DNA of 57,215 nucleotides, taken from NCBI GenBank assembly GCA_944384105.1, contig CALWSC010000039.1:1-57215 (forward strand), in the 5' to 3' direction. A program made the position numbers and the translations under genes. Positions 1-7,909 of the stretch are shown here, in pieces. Under the pieces are notes generated by a model. The model had not been told where the DNA came from. It saw only the letters and a list, made by a program, of their open reading frames with translations, and made no database searches. The DNA is from an uncultured Lachnospiraceae bacterium (GTDB lineage Bacteria; Bacillota; Clostridia; Lachnospirales; Lachnospiraceae). Position 1 is the first letter of the stretch; every line of letters starts with the position of its first letter.

Positions 1-4
1 CATA

Positions 5-24
5 GTTCCATTATAACATGGAAC
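5..24. repeat. Short inverted repeat at window edge
   Basis: GTTCCA (5-10) and TGGAAC (19-24) form a perfect 6-bp inverted repeat with an 8-nt spacer. It lies just before a terminator-like hairpin. The gene it belongs to is outside the window, so its role (operator or RNA hairpin) is unknown. Confidence 0.3.
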
Positions 25-27
25 GGA

Positions 28-65
28 GAAAAAGGTGGTTGTCGTTAGCCATCTTTTTCTTTTTT
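28..65 (+). terminator. Intrinsic terminator of an upstream gene
   Basis: An 11-bp stem (28-38 with 49-59, one G-U pair) with a 10-nt loop is followed by a T-rich run. It probably ends a plus-strand transcript entering from the left of the window. Confidence 0.5.
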
Positions 66-75
66 TGCAAAAATC

Positions 76-117
76 ACAGGGGAGGCAGTAACTCATACGA
101 GTCACTGCCTCCCCTGT
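76..117 (-). terminator. Intrinsic terminator of the thiD-cytX unit
   Basis: A perfect 14-bp stem pairs 76-89 with 104-117. Four more base pairs (ACTC/GAGT) can form inside the loop. Read on the minus strand the stem is followed by a GATTTTT stretch. It lies downstream of cytX and should end the HMP-salvage transcript. Confidence 0.7.
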
Positions 118-210
118 TTAGGACTATATATTTCCCGACAGCCCCATAATCCCGGAATGTGCGGATGAAATATTCCTGGCTCTGATAACCGGTACTGTCC
201 GACGCCCCTT
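118..210 (-). pseudogene. Relic of an AraC-family regulator C-terminus
   Basis: The minus strand at 143-193 reads TGYQSQEYFIRTFRDYG. This matches the pattern of the second helix-turn-helix of AraC/XylS regulators (G-Y-x-S-x-x-Y-F-x-R-x-F-K/R-x-x-x-G). It is followed by VGKY, where a functional protein would carry T-P-x-x-Y-R. There is no N-terminal part, start codon or ribosome binding site, and the frame runs into the terminator hairpin at 76-117. It is best read as the decayed 3' end of a regulator gene lost next to cytX. The identification rests on about 20 residues. Confidence 0.45.
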
Positions 211-227
211 TCGTATTTATGTAAATA

Positions 228-1397
228 TTATTTGCGGGTAAACACCTGTTTAAGCAGGCAGAGCACAATAACAACTGCCATATCCGGCAGTGTATTTCCA
301 ACCGGAATATCCACAGTCATAAGCCAGCGGTACACGATAAATCCGATCAGCCAGATAATGAGATTAGACCATTGGAAATCTGCGGATTTTCTTTTCGCTT
401 TCAGGATGAATACATCTGCAATTTGGACTGCGATCATCGGAGCAAAGACGGATCCTATCAGGTAGAGAAAATCCGTGATATCATCCATGGGAAAGAAAAT
501 GGCAGCGATCGTTCCGATTACAGCGGCAGCGATTCCCACATGCTTTCCTCTCAGTTTTGAGAAGACAGACTCTGAGGACACTCCTGCAGAGTAGGCATCC
601 AGGAAGGTAGTCGTGACTGTGGAGAAGATTACAATCAAAAGCGCCGCGATCCCAAGGCCTGCCTTTGCCATGATAACTGCAATATCTGATTCTCCCGTAT
701 AGACAGCAGCTCCCATGCCGATCACATACATCCAGCAGCTTACTGCTCCATAGACAATCACGCTTGCCGCGGTCGCTTTCACGGGCTTTTCCGCCTCGCG
801 GGTGTAGTCGCTGATGACGGGAAGCCAGGAGAGAGGCATTGCCGCGGAAAGCTCCACGGCGGCTCCGAAGCTTATCGCGCCGCTGTCCATATCTGAGTCT
901 GCATTGCCGCTTCCGAAAAAGATAATCTTACAGAGAATAATCGTCAGGATAAAGAGCGCCGCCATTGCCACGGTGTTAATTTTCCCCAGATTAGTTACTC
1001 CGACAGCTATCCACAGTATAATCAGAAGACCAATAATAAGACACCATATCCAGGATCCGGTCTGGAAAATGCTGTTGGCAGCAAGTGCTCCGTCGTAAAT
1101 CATAATCCCCGTCCAGCCCACGAGCTGCAGAACATTCAGTACGGCAAAGAGCAGACCGCCTTTCTGTCCAAAGCTCATCTTTACAGTTTCCATAGCGCTT
1201 TTGCGCGTCCCTGCCCCGATGAGTCCGGCGAAAAACATCATGCAGCAGCCGATGATATGTCCGATCATGACTGCGGCAAGACCTTTCTGAAACCCCAGGG
1301 GAGCGAGATACGTTCCCGTGAGAATCTCCGCGATAGAAACACCTGCACCGAACCAGATAAGGCTGTTTTCATAGATAGAAGTACGCTTTGACACCAT
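228..1397 (-). CDS. cytX: CytX-like hydroxymethylpyrimidine permease (NCS1 family)
   Basis: This is a hydrophobic protein of 389 residues with about 12 predicted membrane segments. It resembles the NCS1 (nucleobase:cation symporter-1) family of CodB and CytX. CytX proteins are proposed to import hydroxymethylpyrimidine (HMP), the pyrimidine half of thiamine. The start chosen is the ATG at 1397, which begins M-V-S-K-R-T and has GGAAAGGAG about 11 nt upstream. A longer frame would overlap thiD. The gene starts one base after the thiD stop, so the two are translated from one mRNA, under the TPP riboswitch at 2293-2433. The substrate is inferred from family and context; cytosine transport is the alternative. 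Confidence 0.85.
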   Translation of the reverse strand: MVSKRTSIYENSLIWFGAGVSIAEILTGTYLAPLGFQKGLAAVMIGHIIGCCMMFFAGLIGAGTRKSAMETVKMSFGQKGGLLFAVLNVLQLVGWTGIMIYDGALAANSIFQTGSWIWCLIIGLLIILWIAVGVTNLGKINTVAMAALFILTIILCKIIFFGSGNADSDMDSGAISFGAAVELSAAMPLSWLPVISDYTREAEKPVKATAASVIVYGAVSCWMYVIGMGAAVYTGESDIAVIMAKAGLGIAALLIVIFSTVTTTFLDAYSAGVSSESVFSKLRGKHVGIAAAVIGTIAAIFFPMDDITDFLYLIGSVFAPMIAVQIADVFILKAKRKSADFQWSNLIIWLIGFIVYRWLMTVDIPVGNTLPDMAVVIVLCLLKQVFTRK

Positions 1398-1398
1398 A

Positions 1399-2205
1399 TC
1401 AGCAGCACTCCTTTCCATATTCTCCGGTGAGCGCAAAAGCGTGATTCATAGGACCGCTGCCCTTACCAAGGTCAAGCATTGCGCCGAGCGCACCGGAGAT
1501 ATAGGATTTAGCACGTTCTACAGACGTATCCAGATCGAATCCCTTTGCCAGATTGGAGGCAATGGCGCTCGAGAGCGTGCAGCCAGTACCGTGCGTGTTC
1601 GGATTGCTGATGCGCCTGCCCAGGAACCAGCGGCAGCCGCCGGATCTGCAGAGCAGGTCGTTGGCATCATTTAAGTGATGGCCGCCTTTTAAGAGAACGG
1701 CACAGTGGTAGGTGCTGCGGATTTCCTCGGCTGCCGCAGCCATATCATCCGTGGTTGTTATTTTCATTCCGGAGAGCACCTCGGCCTCGGGAATGTTCGG
1801 CGTCAGAATATCTGCCATCGGAAGAAGCCGGTTTTTGAGTGTCTCAACGGCATTGTCGCTGATCAGCCTTGCGCCGCTGGTTGCCACCATGACAGGGTCA
1901 ACGACAATATTTTTCGCCTCATACTCGGCAAGCTTATCCGCAATGGCGGTAATCAGCTCTGACGACGATACCATCCCAATCTTGACTGCATCCGGACGGA
2001 TGTCGGTAAAAATACTGTCAATCTGCTGTTTTAGAAATTCAGGAGATACCTCCATAATTCCTGATACGCCGGTCGTATTCTGTGCAGTCAGTGCAGTGAT
2101 CGCGCTCATGGCGTACACGCCGTTTGCGGTCATTGTCTTAATATCTGCCTGAATTCCGGCGCCTCCGCTGGAGTCGCTGCCAGCGATTGTTAATGCTGTT
2201 TTCAT
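1399..2205 (-). CDS. thiD: Hydroxymethylpyrimidine/phosphomethylpyrimidine kinase ThiD
   Basis: ThiD phosphorylates HMP to HMP-P and then HMP-PP, the pyrimidine donor for thiamine phosphate synthesis in the cytoplasm. The protein is about 268 residues, the normal family length. It has the ribokinase-like N-terminal motif GSDSSGGAGIQAD near residues 9-21 and the C-terminal anion-hole/catalytic motif N-T-H-G-T-G-C near residues 203-209. Two in-frame ATGs exist (2214 and 2205). The second sits at a better distance from the AAGGATGAGG ribosome binding site and is preferred. It is the first gene after the TPP riboswitch and is followed by cytX, so the pair forms an HMP salvage unit repressed by thiamine pyrophosphate. 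Confidence 0.95.
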   Translation of the reverse strand: MKTALTIAGSDSSGGAGIQADIKTMTANGVYAMSAITALTAQNTTGVSGIMEVSPEFLKQQIDSIFTDIRPDAVKIGMVSSSELITAIADKLAEYEAKNIVVDPVMVATSGARLISDNAVETLKNRLLPMADILTPNIPEAEVLSGMKITTTDDMAAAAEEIRSTYHCAVLLKGGHHLNDANDLLCRSGGCRWFLGRRISNPNTHGTGCTLSSAIASNLAKGFDLDTSVERAKSYISGALGAMLDLGKGSGPMNHAFALTGEYGKECC

Positions 2206-2292
2206 TGTCCTCATCCTTTCTTATATGTGTCAGCATCCTTTTGTATAGCGGCGGAAAGTGGTGCCCCCAGTCTGCCGCTGTCTTACGGCAAA

Positions 2293-2433
2293 GAAAAAAG
2301 CGGGGAACCTCATCAAAGGTACGCCCGCATAAAAAATACCATTATGATCCCTACGTTGGCATTACCCAAATCAGGTTTCGGGTCGAAGCGATTCATCTTC
2401 CTCTCCGCCTGCTTGATACGCAAGCTCCCCGTT
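2293..2433 (-). promoter_or_regulatory. TPP riboswitch (THI element) with terminator
   Basis: On the minus strand the aptamer begins with CGGGGAGC (about 2433). It contains the THI-box core A-C-C-T-G-A-T-T-T-G-G-G-T-A-A-T-G-C-C and ends in CGTAGGGATCAT near 2346. It is followed by a GC-rich hairpin (about 2300-2328) with a six-T run at 2293-2299, which serves as the intrinsic terminator. This arrangement indicates premature termination when TPP is bound. The downstream genes thiD and cytX fit the usual TPP regulon. Confidence 0.95.
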
Positions 2434-2474
2434 TTTCCATATGCTTTGAACAATCATACGACTGTCTGTAGATA

Positions 2475-2503
2475 ATGTTACCACTTATGCATGGAAAATG
2501 CAA
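2475..2503 (-). promoter_or_regulatory. Sigma-A type promoter of the thiD unit
   Basis: Minus strand TTGCAT (2498-2503) and TAACAT (2475-2480) are separated by exactly 17 bp. They lie about 40 nt before the aptamer start, a plausible position for the riboswitch transcript. Confidence 0.5.
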
Positions 2504-2513
2504 GAGTGCATAG

Positions 2514-3875
2514 TTACGCAGTTTCCATTTTTCCCGGAGCAAACTTCTTCTTGACAAAGTAATAGCAAACCGCCTGCATCAAAATCGTAGCGATCCATGA
2601 GCCCGGATAAGAGATGAACAGGAAATAAAGAGATCTGTGCTGTGGGAAGAAGACATAGATCCACAGCGCTCTCGTGCCGACGGTTCCGATAACGGATAAG
2701 ACCATCGGTACCGCCGAATGCCCCATACCACGCAGAGAACCCGGCAGAAGATCCATGATTCCGCAGAGGAAATAGGGGACGGTTGTGATGGAGAGGATCT
2801 CAAGACCGCACTGCACAACGTCAGCGTCCGACGTATAAATTCCCAGAAGCTGGGAACCGAATATATATGCCCCTACACCGAGTACCAGAGAGACTCCGGC
2901 GGACAAAATGATGCAGTCGATCAGGACTTTTGTAATGCGTCGGTATTTCCCTACGCCGAAATTCTGGCTTGTAAAGCTCATACAAGCCTGCGTGACGGCG
3001 TTGATGGACGCATACAGGAATCCCAGAATATTGTTGGCAGCCGTGTAACCAGCCATAGCCGTTGATCCGAAAGAATTTACTGAGGACTGCAGCATGGCGT
3101 TGGAAAAATTGATGACTGTACTCTGGATGCCCGCCGGTATGCCGACCTGAAAAATACGTATCAGGTAGACGCTCTTGATGTTTAGCTTTGAGAAGCGAAG
3201 CTGATAACTGCTGTCCGATTTATAAAGACAGCGCAGAACCAGAATACAGGATATCATCTGCGAAGTCACAGTGCCGATCGCCACGCCTGCCACGCCGAGC
3301 GGAATCACGATGACGAGCAGCAGATCCAGAAATACATTCGCAAGTCCGGCGACAGCGAGAAAAAGCAGCGGGCGTTTCGTATCCCCCACCGCGCGCAGGA
3401 TTGCTGCCCCGTAATTATAAAGCATGAAGAATGGCATTCCCACAAAGTAAATCTTCATATAGAGCGCTGACTGATCAATCACGTCTGCGGGAGTGTCCAT
3501 CAGTTCCAGTGCAAACCTGGATGCGCCAAGCCCCACGAATACCATGAGAATGCCGCTGATCAGCGCCAGCGTAATCGCCGTATGTACTGCTTCAGACATC
3601 TCCTTATCTTTCCCGGCCGCGTAGTACCGCGCCGAGAGAACATTGGCGCCCAGGGAAACTCCGATAAAAAGATTTGTAAAAATATTGATCAGCGCAGTTG
3701 TAGATCCTACCGCTGCCAGTGCCTGACTGCCCGTAAACCTTCCCACTACGATGATATCCACAGCGTTAAACATAAGCTGCAGAATACTGGAAAGCATCAA
3801 TGGAAGCGAAAAAGATATCAGCTTATCCATGATGGATCCATTGCACATGTCTATTTCGTATTTGTTTTTTTTCAA
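2514..3875 (-). CDS. MATE family multidrug/metabolite exporter
   Basis: This 453-residue inner-membrane protein has about 12 predicted transmembrane segments in two similar halves, as in the MATE (multidrug and toxic compound extrusion) family. The N-terminal half carries the family-typical stretch F-N-A-V-D-I-I-V-V-G-R-F followed by an L-A-A-V-G-S-T-T segment. Such proteins export organic cations or metabolites using Na+ or H+ gradients; the substrate cannot be told. The start is a TTG at 3875, supported by GGAGG about 10 nt upstream. The next ATG (residue 10) has no such site. It is a single gene with its own promoter and is divergent from the VWA-protein gene. Confidence 0.9.
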   Translation of the reverse strand: MKKNKYEIDMCNGSIMDKLISFSLPLMLSSILQLMFNAVDIIVVGRFTGSQALAAVGSTTALINIFTNLFIGVSLGANVLSARYYAAGKDKEMSEAVHTAITLALISGILMVFVGLGASRFALELMDTPADVIDQSALYMKIYFVGMPFFMLYNYGAAILRAVGDTKRPLLFLAVAGLANVFLDLLLVIVIPLGVAGVAIGTVTSQMISCILVLRCLYKSDSSYQLRFSKLNIKSVYLIRIFQVGIPAGIQSTVINFSNAMLQSSVNSFGSTAMAGYTAANNILGFLYASINAVTQACMSFTSQNFGVGKYRRITKVLIDCIILSAGVSLVLGVGAYIFGSQLLGIYTSDADVVQCGLEILSITTVPYFLCGIMDLLPGSLRGMGHSAVPMVLSVIGTVGTRALWIYVFFPQHRSLYFLFISYPGSWIATILMQAVCYYFVKKKFAPGKMETA

Positions 3876-3909
3876 TGTATGCTACCTCCGTCTGACATTT
3901 GCCAAATTT

Positions 3910-3938
3910 ATCTTACTGCAATTTACAATCGTAGTCAA
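3910..3938 (-). promoter_or_regulatory. Sigma-A promoter of the MATE exporter gene
   Basis: Minus strand TTGACT (3933-3938) and TAAGAT (3910-3915) are separated by 17 bp, about 35 bp upstream of the TTG start. Confidence 0.6.
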
Positions 3939-4046
3939 TAAATTTGCTTTGTACGCCCGGAAGCTGAAAACAAGTGTCTCCTGTCATCATCCCGGCATAA
4001 AATAAATCGGGATGTATCCCTTTATAATAGATTAGGAGGCAGCAGG

Positions 4047-5429
4047 ATGGGTATTACAAATTCCGATAAACAAATTGATACGGACAGCATTGACTGCGGC
4101 GGAACCTTGAAAGTAACGATTGCAATTTCCGCAGCACCGGATATCTCGTCTAATCCTACGGATATAGTTCTGGTGCTGGACCGTTCCGGCAGCATGGCGG
4201 GCAGTCCGCTTGAAAATATGAAACTGGGAGCTAAAACATTTATTGATATCATAGATGAGGCAACGGACAACTCCCGGGATGGGAACATTGGTTCCGGAAG
4301 CAGGATCGGCATAGTCAGCTTTGCCAGCACTGCACAGGAAAATACGCAGCTGATTACTTCGGCAGATACACTCAAAGATGCGGTAGACAGCCTGACAGCT
4401 GGCGGTTCTACCAACCACGCGGATGCTTTTTCAAAAGCTATACAGATGTTTGACCCGCTCTCAGCAAACGAAAAAGTGATTGTTATGTTTACGGACGGAA
4501 AGACCACTGCGGGACCGCCGCCGGAGCCTGTGGCGGAAGCGGCGAAGGCGTCCGGTGTGGTCATTTACTGTATTGGTCTGATTGGAACTAGCGGAATCGA
4601 TGTGGACACTTTGAACGAGTGGGCGAGCGATCCGGATGCAACGCATGTGGCAGTGACGCCGGACGACTCAAAGCTGGAGGAGCTGTTCAGGGATCTTGCC
4701 GCAAATATTTCCAGGACAGGTGCTACGAATATCGTGATCGATGAGGTGATTCATCCCGATTTTGAGATCACGAACATCCTTCCTCCGACAGAGGGAGACG
4801 CTGTGCAGACGGACTCGAATACAATCCAGTGGAAGATTGAAAAACTGGGCGTTTCGGGAGAGGAGAGCGCGGTTCTGGAGTTTTATATCCGGCATATCTC
4901 TCAGCAGCCCGGTGAAAAAGAGGTGAACAAATCTATCTCGTATTCCGATGATGAGGGTAATAAGGTAACATTCCCAAACCCCAGGGTGACCGTGGAATGC
5001 GGCGGCGAAGTCACACCGGAGCCGTGCCCGAAGCCGGTAGATATTACAATCGGAGGCTGTCAGGATTTCGCGGTGATCGACGCTGGGGACGTATATCTGG
5101 ATTCTCAGGGACGTATCCTTCAGCTCAACGTCACGATCAAAAATGTGTGCCCTGGAAAGCGCGTCGCGCTCGCGGTAATCCTTACGGAAGTCGATGACAA
5201 AGGCAAAGAGCATCCGCGCGGCATGAAAACCTTTACAATTCCCGCCCACAACCGCCCCGGCTGCCACGATGTGCAGGTAAAATGCATTGAGTTCGTGCTT
5301 CCGGAGGATCTGGATGTCTCAGGCGGACGACCAAAAGCAATGTGCAACCCGAGATACTTCAAGGCGCGTTTTATCGCGCACAATATCGATACAGATTTTA
5401 AATGCTGTAAAGCTGCGAAAATTCAGTAA
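4047..5429 (+). CDS. VWA-domain protein with Cys-rich C-terminal region
   Basis: The 460-residue protein has a von Willebrand factor A domain at about residues 38-200. It has a complete MIDAS metal site: D-R-S-G-S at 45-49, T122 and D150 in F-T-D-G. A beta-rich middle region (about 205-320) and a C-terminal region (about 325-460) with roughly ten cysteines follow. VWA domains with an intact MIDAS bind protein ligands through a divalent metal. No signal peptide, sortase motif or membrane segment is visible, so it seems cytoplasmic or exported by an unknown route. The ATG at 4047 has AGGAGG at 4033-4038. It stands alone between a divergent exporter and a convergent gene. Its function is not known. 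Confidence 0.8.
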   Translation: MGITNSDKQIDTDSIDCGGTLKVTIAISAAPDISSNPTDIVLVLDRSGSMAGSPLENMKLGAKTFIDIIDEATDNSRDGNIGSGSRIGIVSFASTAQENTQLITSADTLKDAVDSLTAGGSTNHADAFSKAIQMFDPLSANEKVIVMFTDGKTTAGPPPEPVAEAAKASGVVIYCIGLIGTSGIDVDTLNEWASDPDATHVAVTPDDSKLEELFRDLAANISRTGATNIVIDEVIHPDFEITNILPPTEGDAVQTDSNTIQWKIEKLGVSGEESAVLEFYIRHISQQPGEKEVNKSISYSDDEGNKVTFPNPRVTVECGGEVTPEPCPKPVDITIGGCQDFAVIDAGDVYLDSQGRILQLNVTIKNVCPGKRVALAVILTEVDDKGKEHPRGMKTFTIPAHNRPGCHDVQVKCIEFVLPEDLDVSGGRPKAMCNPRYFKARFIAHNIDTDFKCCKAAKIQ

Positions 5430-5435
5430 ATAAAT

Positions 5436-5468
5436 GATCCGGCTGCGGTCTGCAGCCGGATTCTTCTA
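5436..5468. terminator. Bidirectional terminator between convergent genes
   Basis: A 10-bp stem ATCCGGCTGC (5437-5446) pairs with GCAGCCGGAT (5452-5461), with a 5-nt loop. A short T-rich tail follows on the plus strand and A/T-rich sequence on the minus side. It separates the VWA gene from the convergent tocopherol-cyclase-like gene. Confidence 0.6.
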
Positions 5469-6317
5469 CAACGGATACTCATATTCAAAAGAAGCCCTCT
5501 GTGTTCCGAACGAAAAAAGCGTATGCCCGTCCACCATAAAACGATAATATGCGCGGCAGGACGCGCTCTCATGAATCGCCCGGCTCATTGTTCCGTGCAA
5601 AGGCGCGAGCAGCCGATGCGCGCGCTTTTCAATCAGTTTTGCGGCGAGAACCATTCTTCCCTGGCGGATAAGAAGCTCCCCGTCCTTAATTCTGAGAGCC
5701 TTTGCCCCGAGATAAGTGGCAAGCCGGTATTCACGTCCCTGCCACAGAACGACTGCTATAATCCCGGTAAAATTAAAGGGACCAAGCGGAATATCAGCCA
5801 CGCTGAGCATCAGAGAGCCGCCCTTGAAGCTGCACTGTGTCCATGCATACTCCTTTGGAAAAGAATAGCCGCGGTCGCCCTCGATATAGCCGATTCCGTT
5901 CTGAAAGAGGCAGTCCTTCCCGTTGACCGTCAGCCTCCCGTCAACTGTGTGCCTCATACTCACAACGCTGTGTCTGCATTCCATAAACGGAACGAAGCAG
6001 AAAGGTCCCATAATGTCATACCGAATAGGAGAAAAGTCTCCGAATCTGACAAAGCCTTCTGCTGAGCAGTCTGCTGTGTGCAGCTGCAGCCGGATTCCAT
6101 TTTTTCCAAAATAATTTTCTCCAGCACGAATATGAAAATTTTGCCTGTTTCTGTGAAACTCGCAGTAAGGAAGCCTGGCTGTCCAGGCATTTTCATCTGT
6201 GATCATCTGAATAGAACAGGACTTCTGCCCGCGCGATTTATGGATCGAGGGAATAATGGCAAGAGTCTGAATGTTCGATTGGCATTTAAAATACCATCCG
6301 CAGAAATAGTGATACAT
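5466..6317 (-). CDS. Tocopherol-cyclase-like protein
   Basis: This protein of about 283 residues begins M-Y-H-Y-F-C-G-W-Y-F-K-C and continues with A-I-I-P-S-I-H and G-P-F-C-F-V-P-F-M-E-C stretches. These resemble the bacterial relatives of plant tocopherol cyclase (a lipocalin-like beta-barrel family). Bacteria of this type make no tocopherol, so the real substrate is unknown. No signal peptide is seen. The start is taken at the ATG at 6317, with GAAAGG about 12 nt upstream; an ATG 12 nt earlier is possible. It is divergent from the FAD/Rieske oxidoreductase gene, with only about 85 bp between them, so shared regulation is plausible. Family assignment is from memory of the motif pattern. Confidence 0.65.
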   Translation of the reverse strand: MYHYFCGWYFKCQSNIQTLAIIPSIHKSRGQKSCSIQMITDENAWTARLPYCEFHRNRQNFHIRAGENYFGKNGIRLQLHTADCSAEGFVRFGDFSPIRYDIMGPFCFVPFMECRHSVVSMRHTVDGRLTVNGKDCLFQNGIGYIEGDRGYSFPKEYAWTQCSFKGGSLMLSVADIPLGPFNFTGIIAVVLWQGREYRLATYLGAKALRIKDGELLIRQGRMVLAAKLIEKRAHRLLAPLHGTMSRAIHESASCRAYYRFMVDGHTLFSFGTQRASFEYEYPL

Positions 6318-6401
6318 AATTTGAAACATCCTTTCTTCTGCATAGTTTTTACATCTCCAAGAAACAATATTCATCAGACATATTTTTGGGAGGAAACGAA
6401 C

Positions 6402-7718
6402 ATGGAATCAGTATGGGAGCAAACGGCAGAAGAAATTGGATTTGAACAATTAAATGGCGATGTAAAGACGGACGTCCTCATTATCGGCGGAGGAATAGCG
6501 GGAATTTTGTGTGCGTACATGCTTCATCAGGCAGGGGTTGCGTATGTTCTGGCGGAGGCTGAAAAAATCGGAAGCGGAATTACTAAGAATACAACTGCGA
6601 AAATCACCTCCCAGCACGGGCTGATTTACGATAAGCTTATCCGAAGATTCGGAGCCGAGAGAGCGCAATTATACCAAGGCGCCAACGAAGCTGCTTTGGA
6701 GAAATACAGAGAACTGTGCAGCAAGATCGACTGTGACTTTGAGGAAAAGGATTCATATGTATATCTTCTTGGCGACCGCCGCAAAATAGAAAGGGAGACA
6801 GAGGCTTTGGAAAAAATTGGCGCGCCCGCAGAATTTACAGATAAGCTGAACCTGCCGTTTCCGGCGGCGGGCGCGGTAAAATACCCGGCGCAGGCGCAGT
6901 TTCACCCGCTCAAATTTCTCACCTGTCTGTCAAAAGACCTGCACATTTACGAGCACACTACAGTGCGGGAGCTCATTGGAACACATGCAGTCACCGATCG
7001 TGGAAGAATCACTGCAGAAAAGATTATCATAGCGACGCATTTTCCGTTTCTGAATAAACGCGGCAGCTATTTTCTCAAACTGTATCAGCGCCGCTCCTAT
7101 GTGCTTGCGATGGAAAACGCGCCGTATGTGGATGGAATGTATATTGAAGGAGCGCAGGACGGTATGTCGTTCAGGAATTACAAGGATTTGCTGCTTGTCG
7201 GCGGAGGAGGGCACCGCACAGGCAAAAAGGGAGGAAACTGGAGGGAGCTGCGCGGATTTGTACAGCGCTGCTGTCCCGCAGCATCGGAAAAATACTACTG
7301 GGCAGCACAGGACTGTATGACGCTTGACGGCGTACCGTATATCGGGGCGTACTCCGCGAACACGGAAAATTTATACGTCGCTGCCGGGTTCAATAAGTGG
7401 GGCATGACCTCTGCTATGGCGGCGGCTATGATTCTGCGCGATCTCATACAGGGCAGGCAGAATCCGTTTGCAGAGGTATTCTCCCCCTCCAGAACAATCC
7501 TTCGTCCACAGCTTGCAGTCAATGCTTTCGAGGCAGCGGCGAGCATGCTGACACCCACGGCAAGGCGCTGTCCTCATCTGGGCTGCGCACTGAAATGGAA
7601 TCCCTGTGAGCGCACCTGGGACTGCCCGTGCCACGGATCCAGATTCACAGAGGACGGCAGCCTGATCGATAATCCGGCGACCGGAGGACTTAAAAATCAG
7701 TCGGCACCACGAAAATAA
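6402..7718 (+). CDS. FAD-dependent oxidoreductase with C-terminal Rieske domain
   Basis: This 438-residue protein has two modules. The N-terminal DAO/glycine-oxidase-like fold has the dinucleotide motif G-G-G-I-A-G (about residues 29-34), preceded by the beta strand V-L-I-I. Its FAD-end motif A-A-G-F-N-K-W-G-M-T lies near residue 330. At the C-terminus is a Rieske [2Fe-2S] site, C-P-H (390-392) and C-P-C-H (408-411). Such proteins oxidise an amine or alcohol and pass electrons to the cluster; the substrate is unknown. The ATG at 6402 has GGGAGG about 10 nt upstream, and the longer open frame upstream is non-coding. No clear terminator follows before the Tad promoter. Confidence 0.88.
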   Translation: MESVWEQTAEEIGFEQLNGDVKTDVLIIGGGIAGILCAYMLHQAGVAYVLAEAEKIGSGITKNTTAKITSQHGLIYDKLIRRFGAERAQLYQGANEAALEKYRELCSKIDCDFEEKDSYVYLLGDRRKIERETEALEKIGAPAEFTDKLNLPFPAAGAVKYPAQAQFHPLKFLTCLSKDLHIYEHTTVRELIGTHAVTDRGRITAEKIIIATHFPFLNKRGSYFLKLYQRRSYVLAMENAPYVDGMYIEGAQDGMSFRNYKDLLLVGGGGHRTGKKGGNWRELRGFVQRCCPAASEKYYWAAQDCMTLDGVPYIGAYSANTENLYVAAGFNKWGMTSAMAAAMILRDLIQGRQNPFAEVFSPSRTILRPQLAVNAFEAAASMLTPTARRCPHLGCALKWNPCERTWDCPCHGSRFTEDGSLIDNPATGGLKNQSAPRK

Positions 7719-7785
7719 TAGTAGAGAAAAAATCTCAGAAAAATTGTGCATGATTCACAAATAGCCAAAAGTTGGAAAATAACTC

Positions 7786-7814
7786 TTTACAAAAAGATTC
7801 TGCGGCAGTATAAT
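7786..7814 (+). promoter_or_regulatory. Strong sigma-A promoter of the Tad pilus operon
   Basis: TTTACA (7786-7791) and a perfect TATAAT (7809-7814) are separated by 17 bp. Transcription should start near 7820, about 90 nt before the first tad gene. Confidence 0.8.
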
Positions 7815-7816
7815 GA

Positions 7817-7861
7817 CACTCAAGAAAAGCAATTACACTTCTTGAGTGGTCGGTTCCGACC
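7817..7861 (+). promoter_or_regulatory. Perfect hairpin at the Tad transcription start
   Basis: CACTCAAGAA (7817-7826) and TTCTTGAGTG (7839-7848) form a perfect 10-bp inverted repeat with a 12-nt loop. A second short repeat, GGTCGG/CCGACC (7848-7861), follows immediately. The first repeat starts 3 bp after the -10 box, so it could be an operator or the 5'-end hairpin of the mRNA. The downstream T-run (7869-7878) could make 7848-7878 a weak attenuator. Confidence 0.55.
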
Positions 7862-7909
7862 GCAGTTTCCTTTTTTTTATTCTAAAATTTCTCAGAGAGG
7901 GGGTTTTTT

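Noticed and set aside
4023-4028. TATAAT just before the VWA gene as its -10 box
   Set aside because: Transcription would start at about the ribosome binding site (AGGAGG 4033-4038), leaving no usable leader, and no -35 box fits.
6078-6401. N-terminal extension of the FAD/Rieske gene from 6078
   Set aside because: The extension overlaps the divergent tocopherol-cyclase-like gene, whereas ATG 6402 has a good ribosome binding site and the protein then begins like its family.
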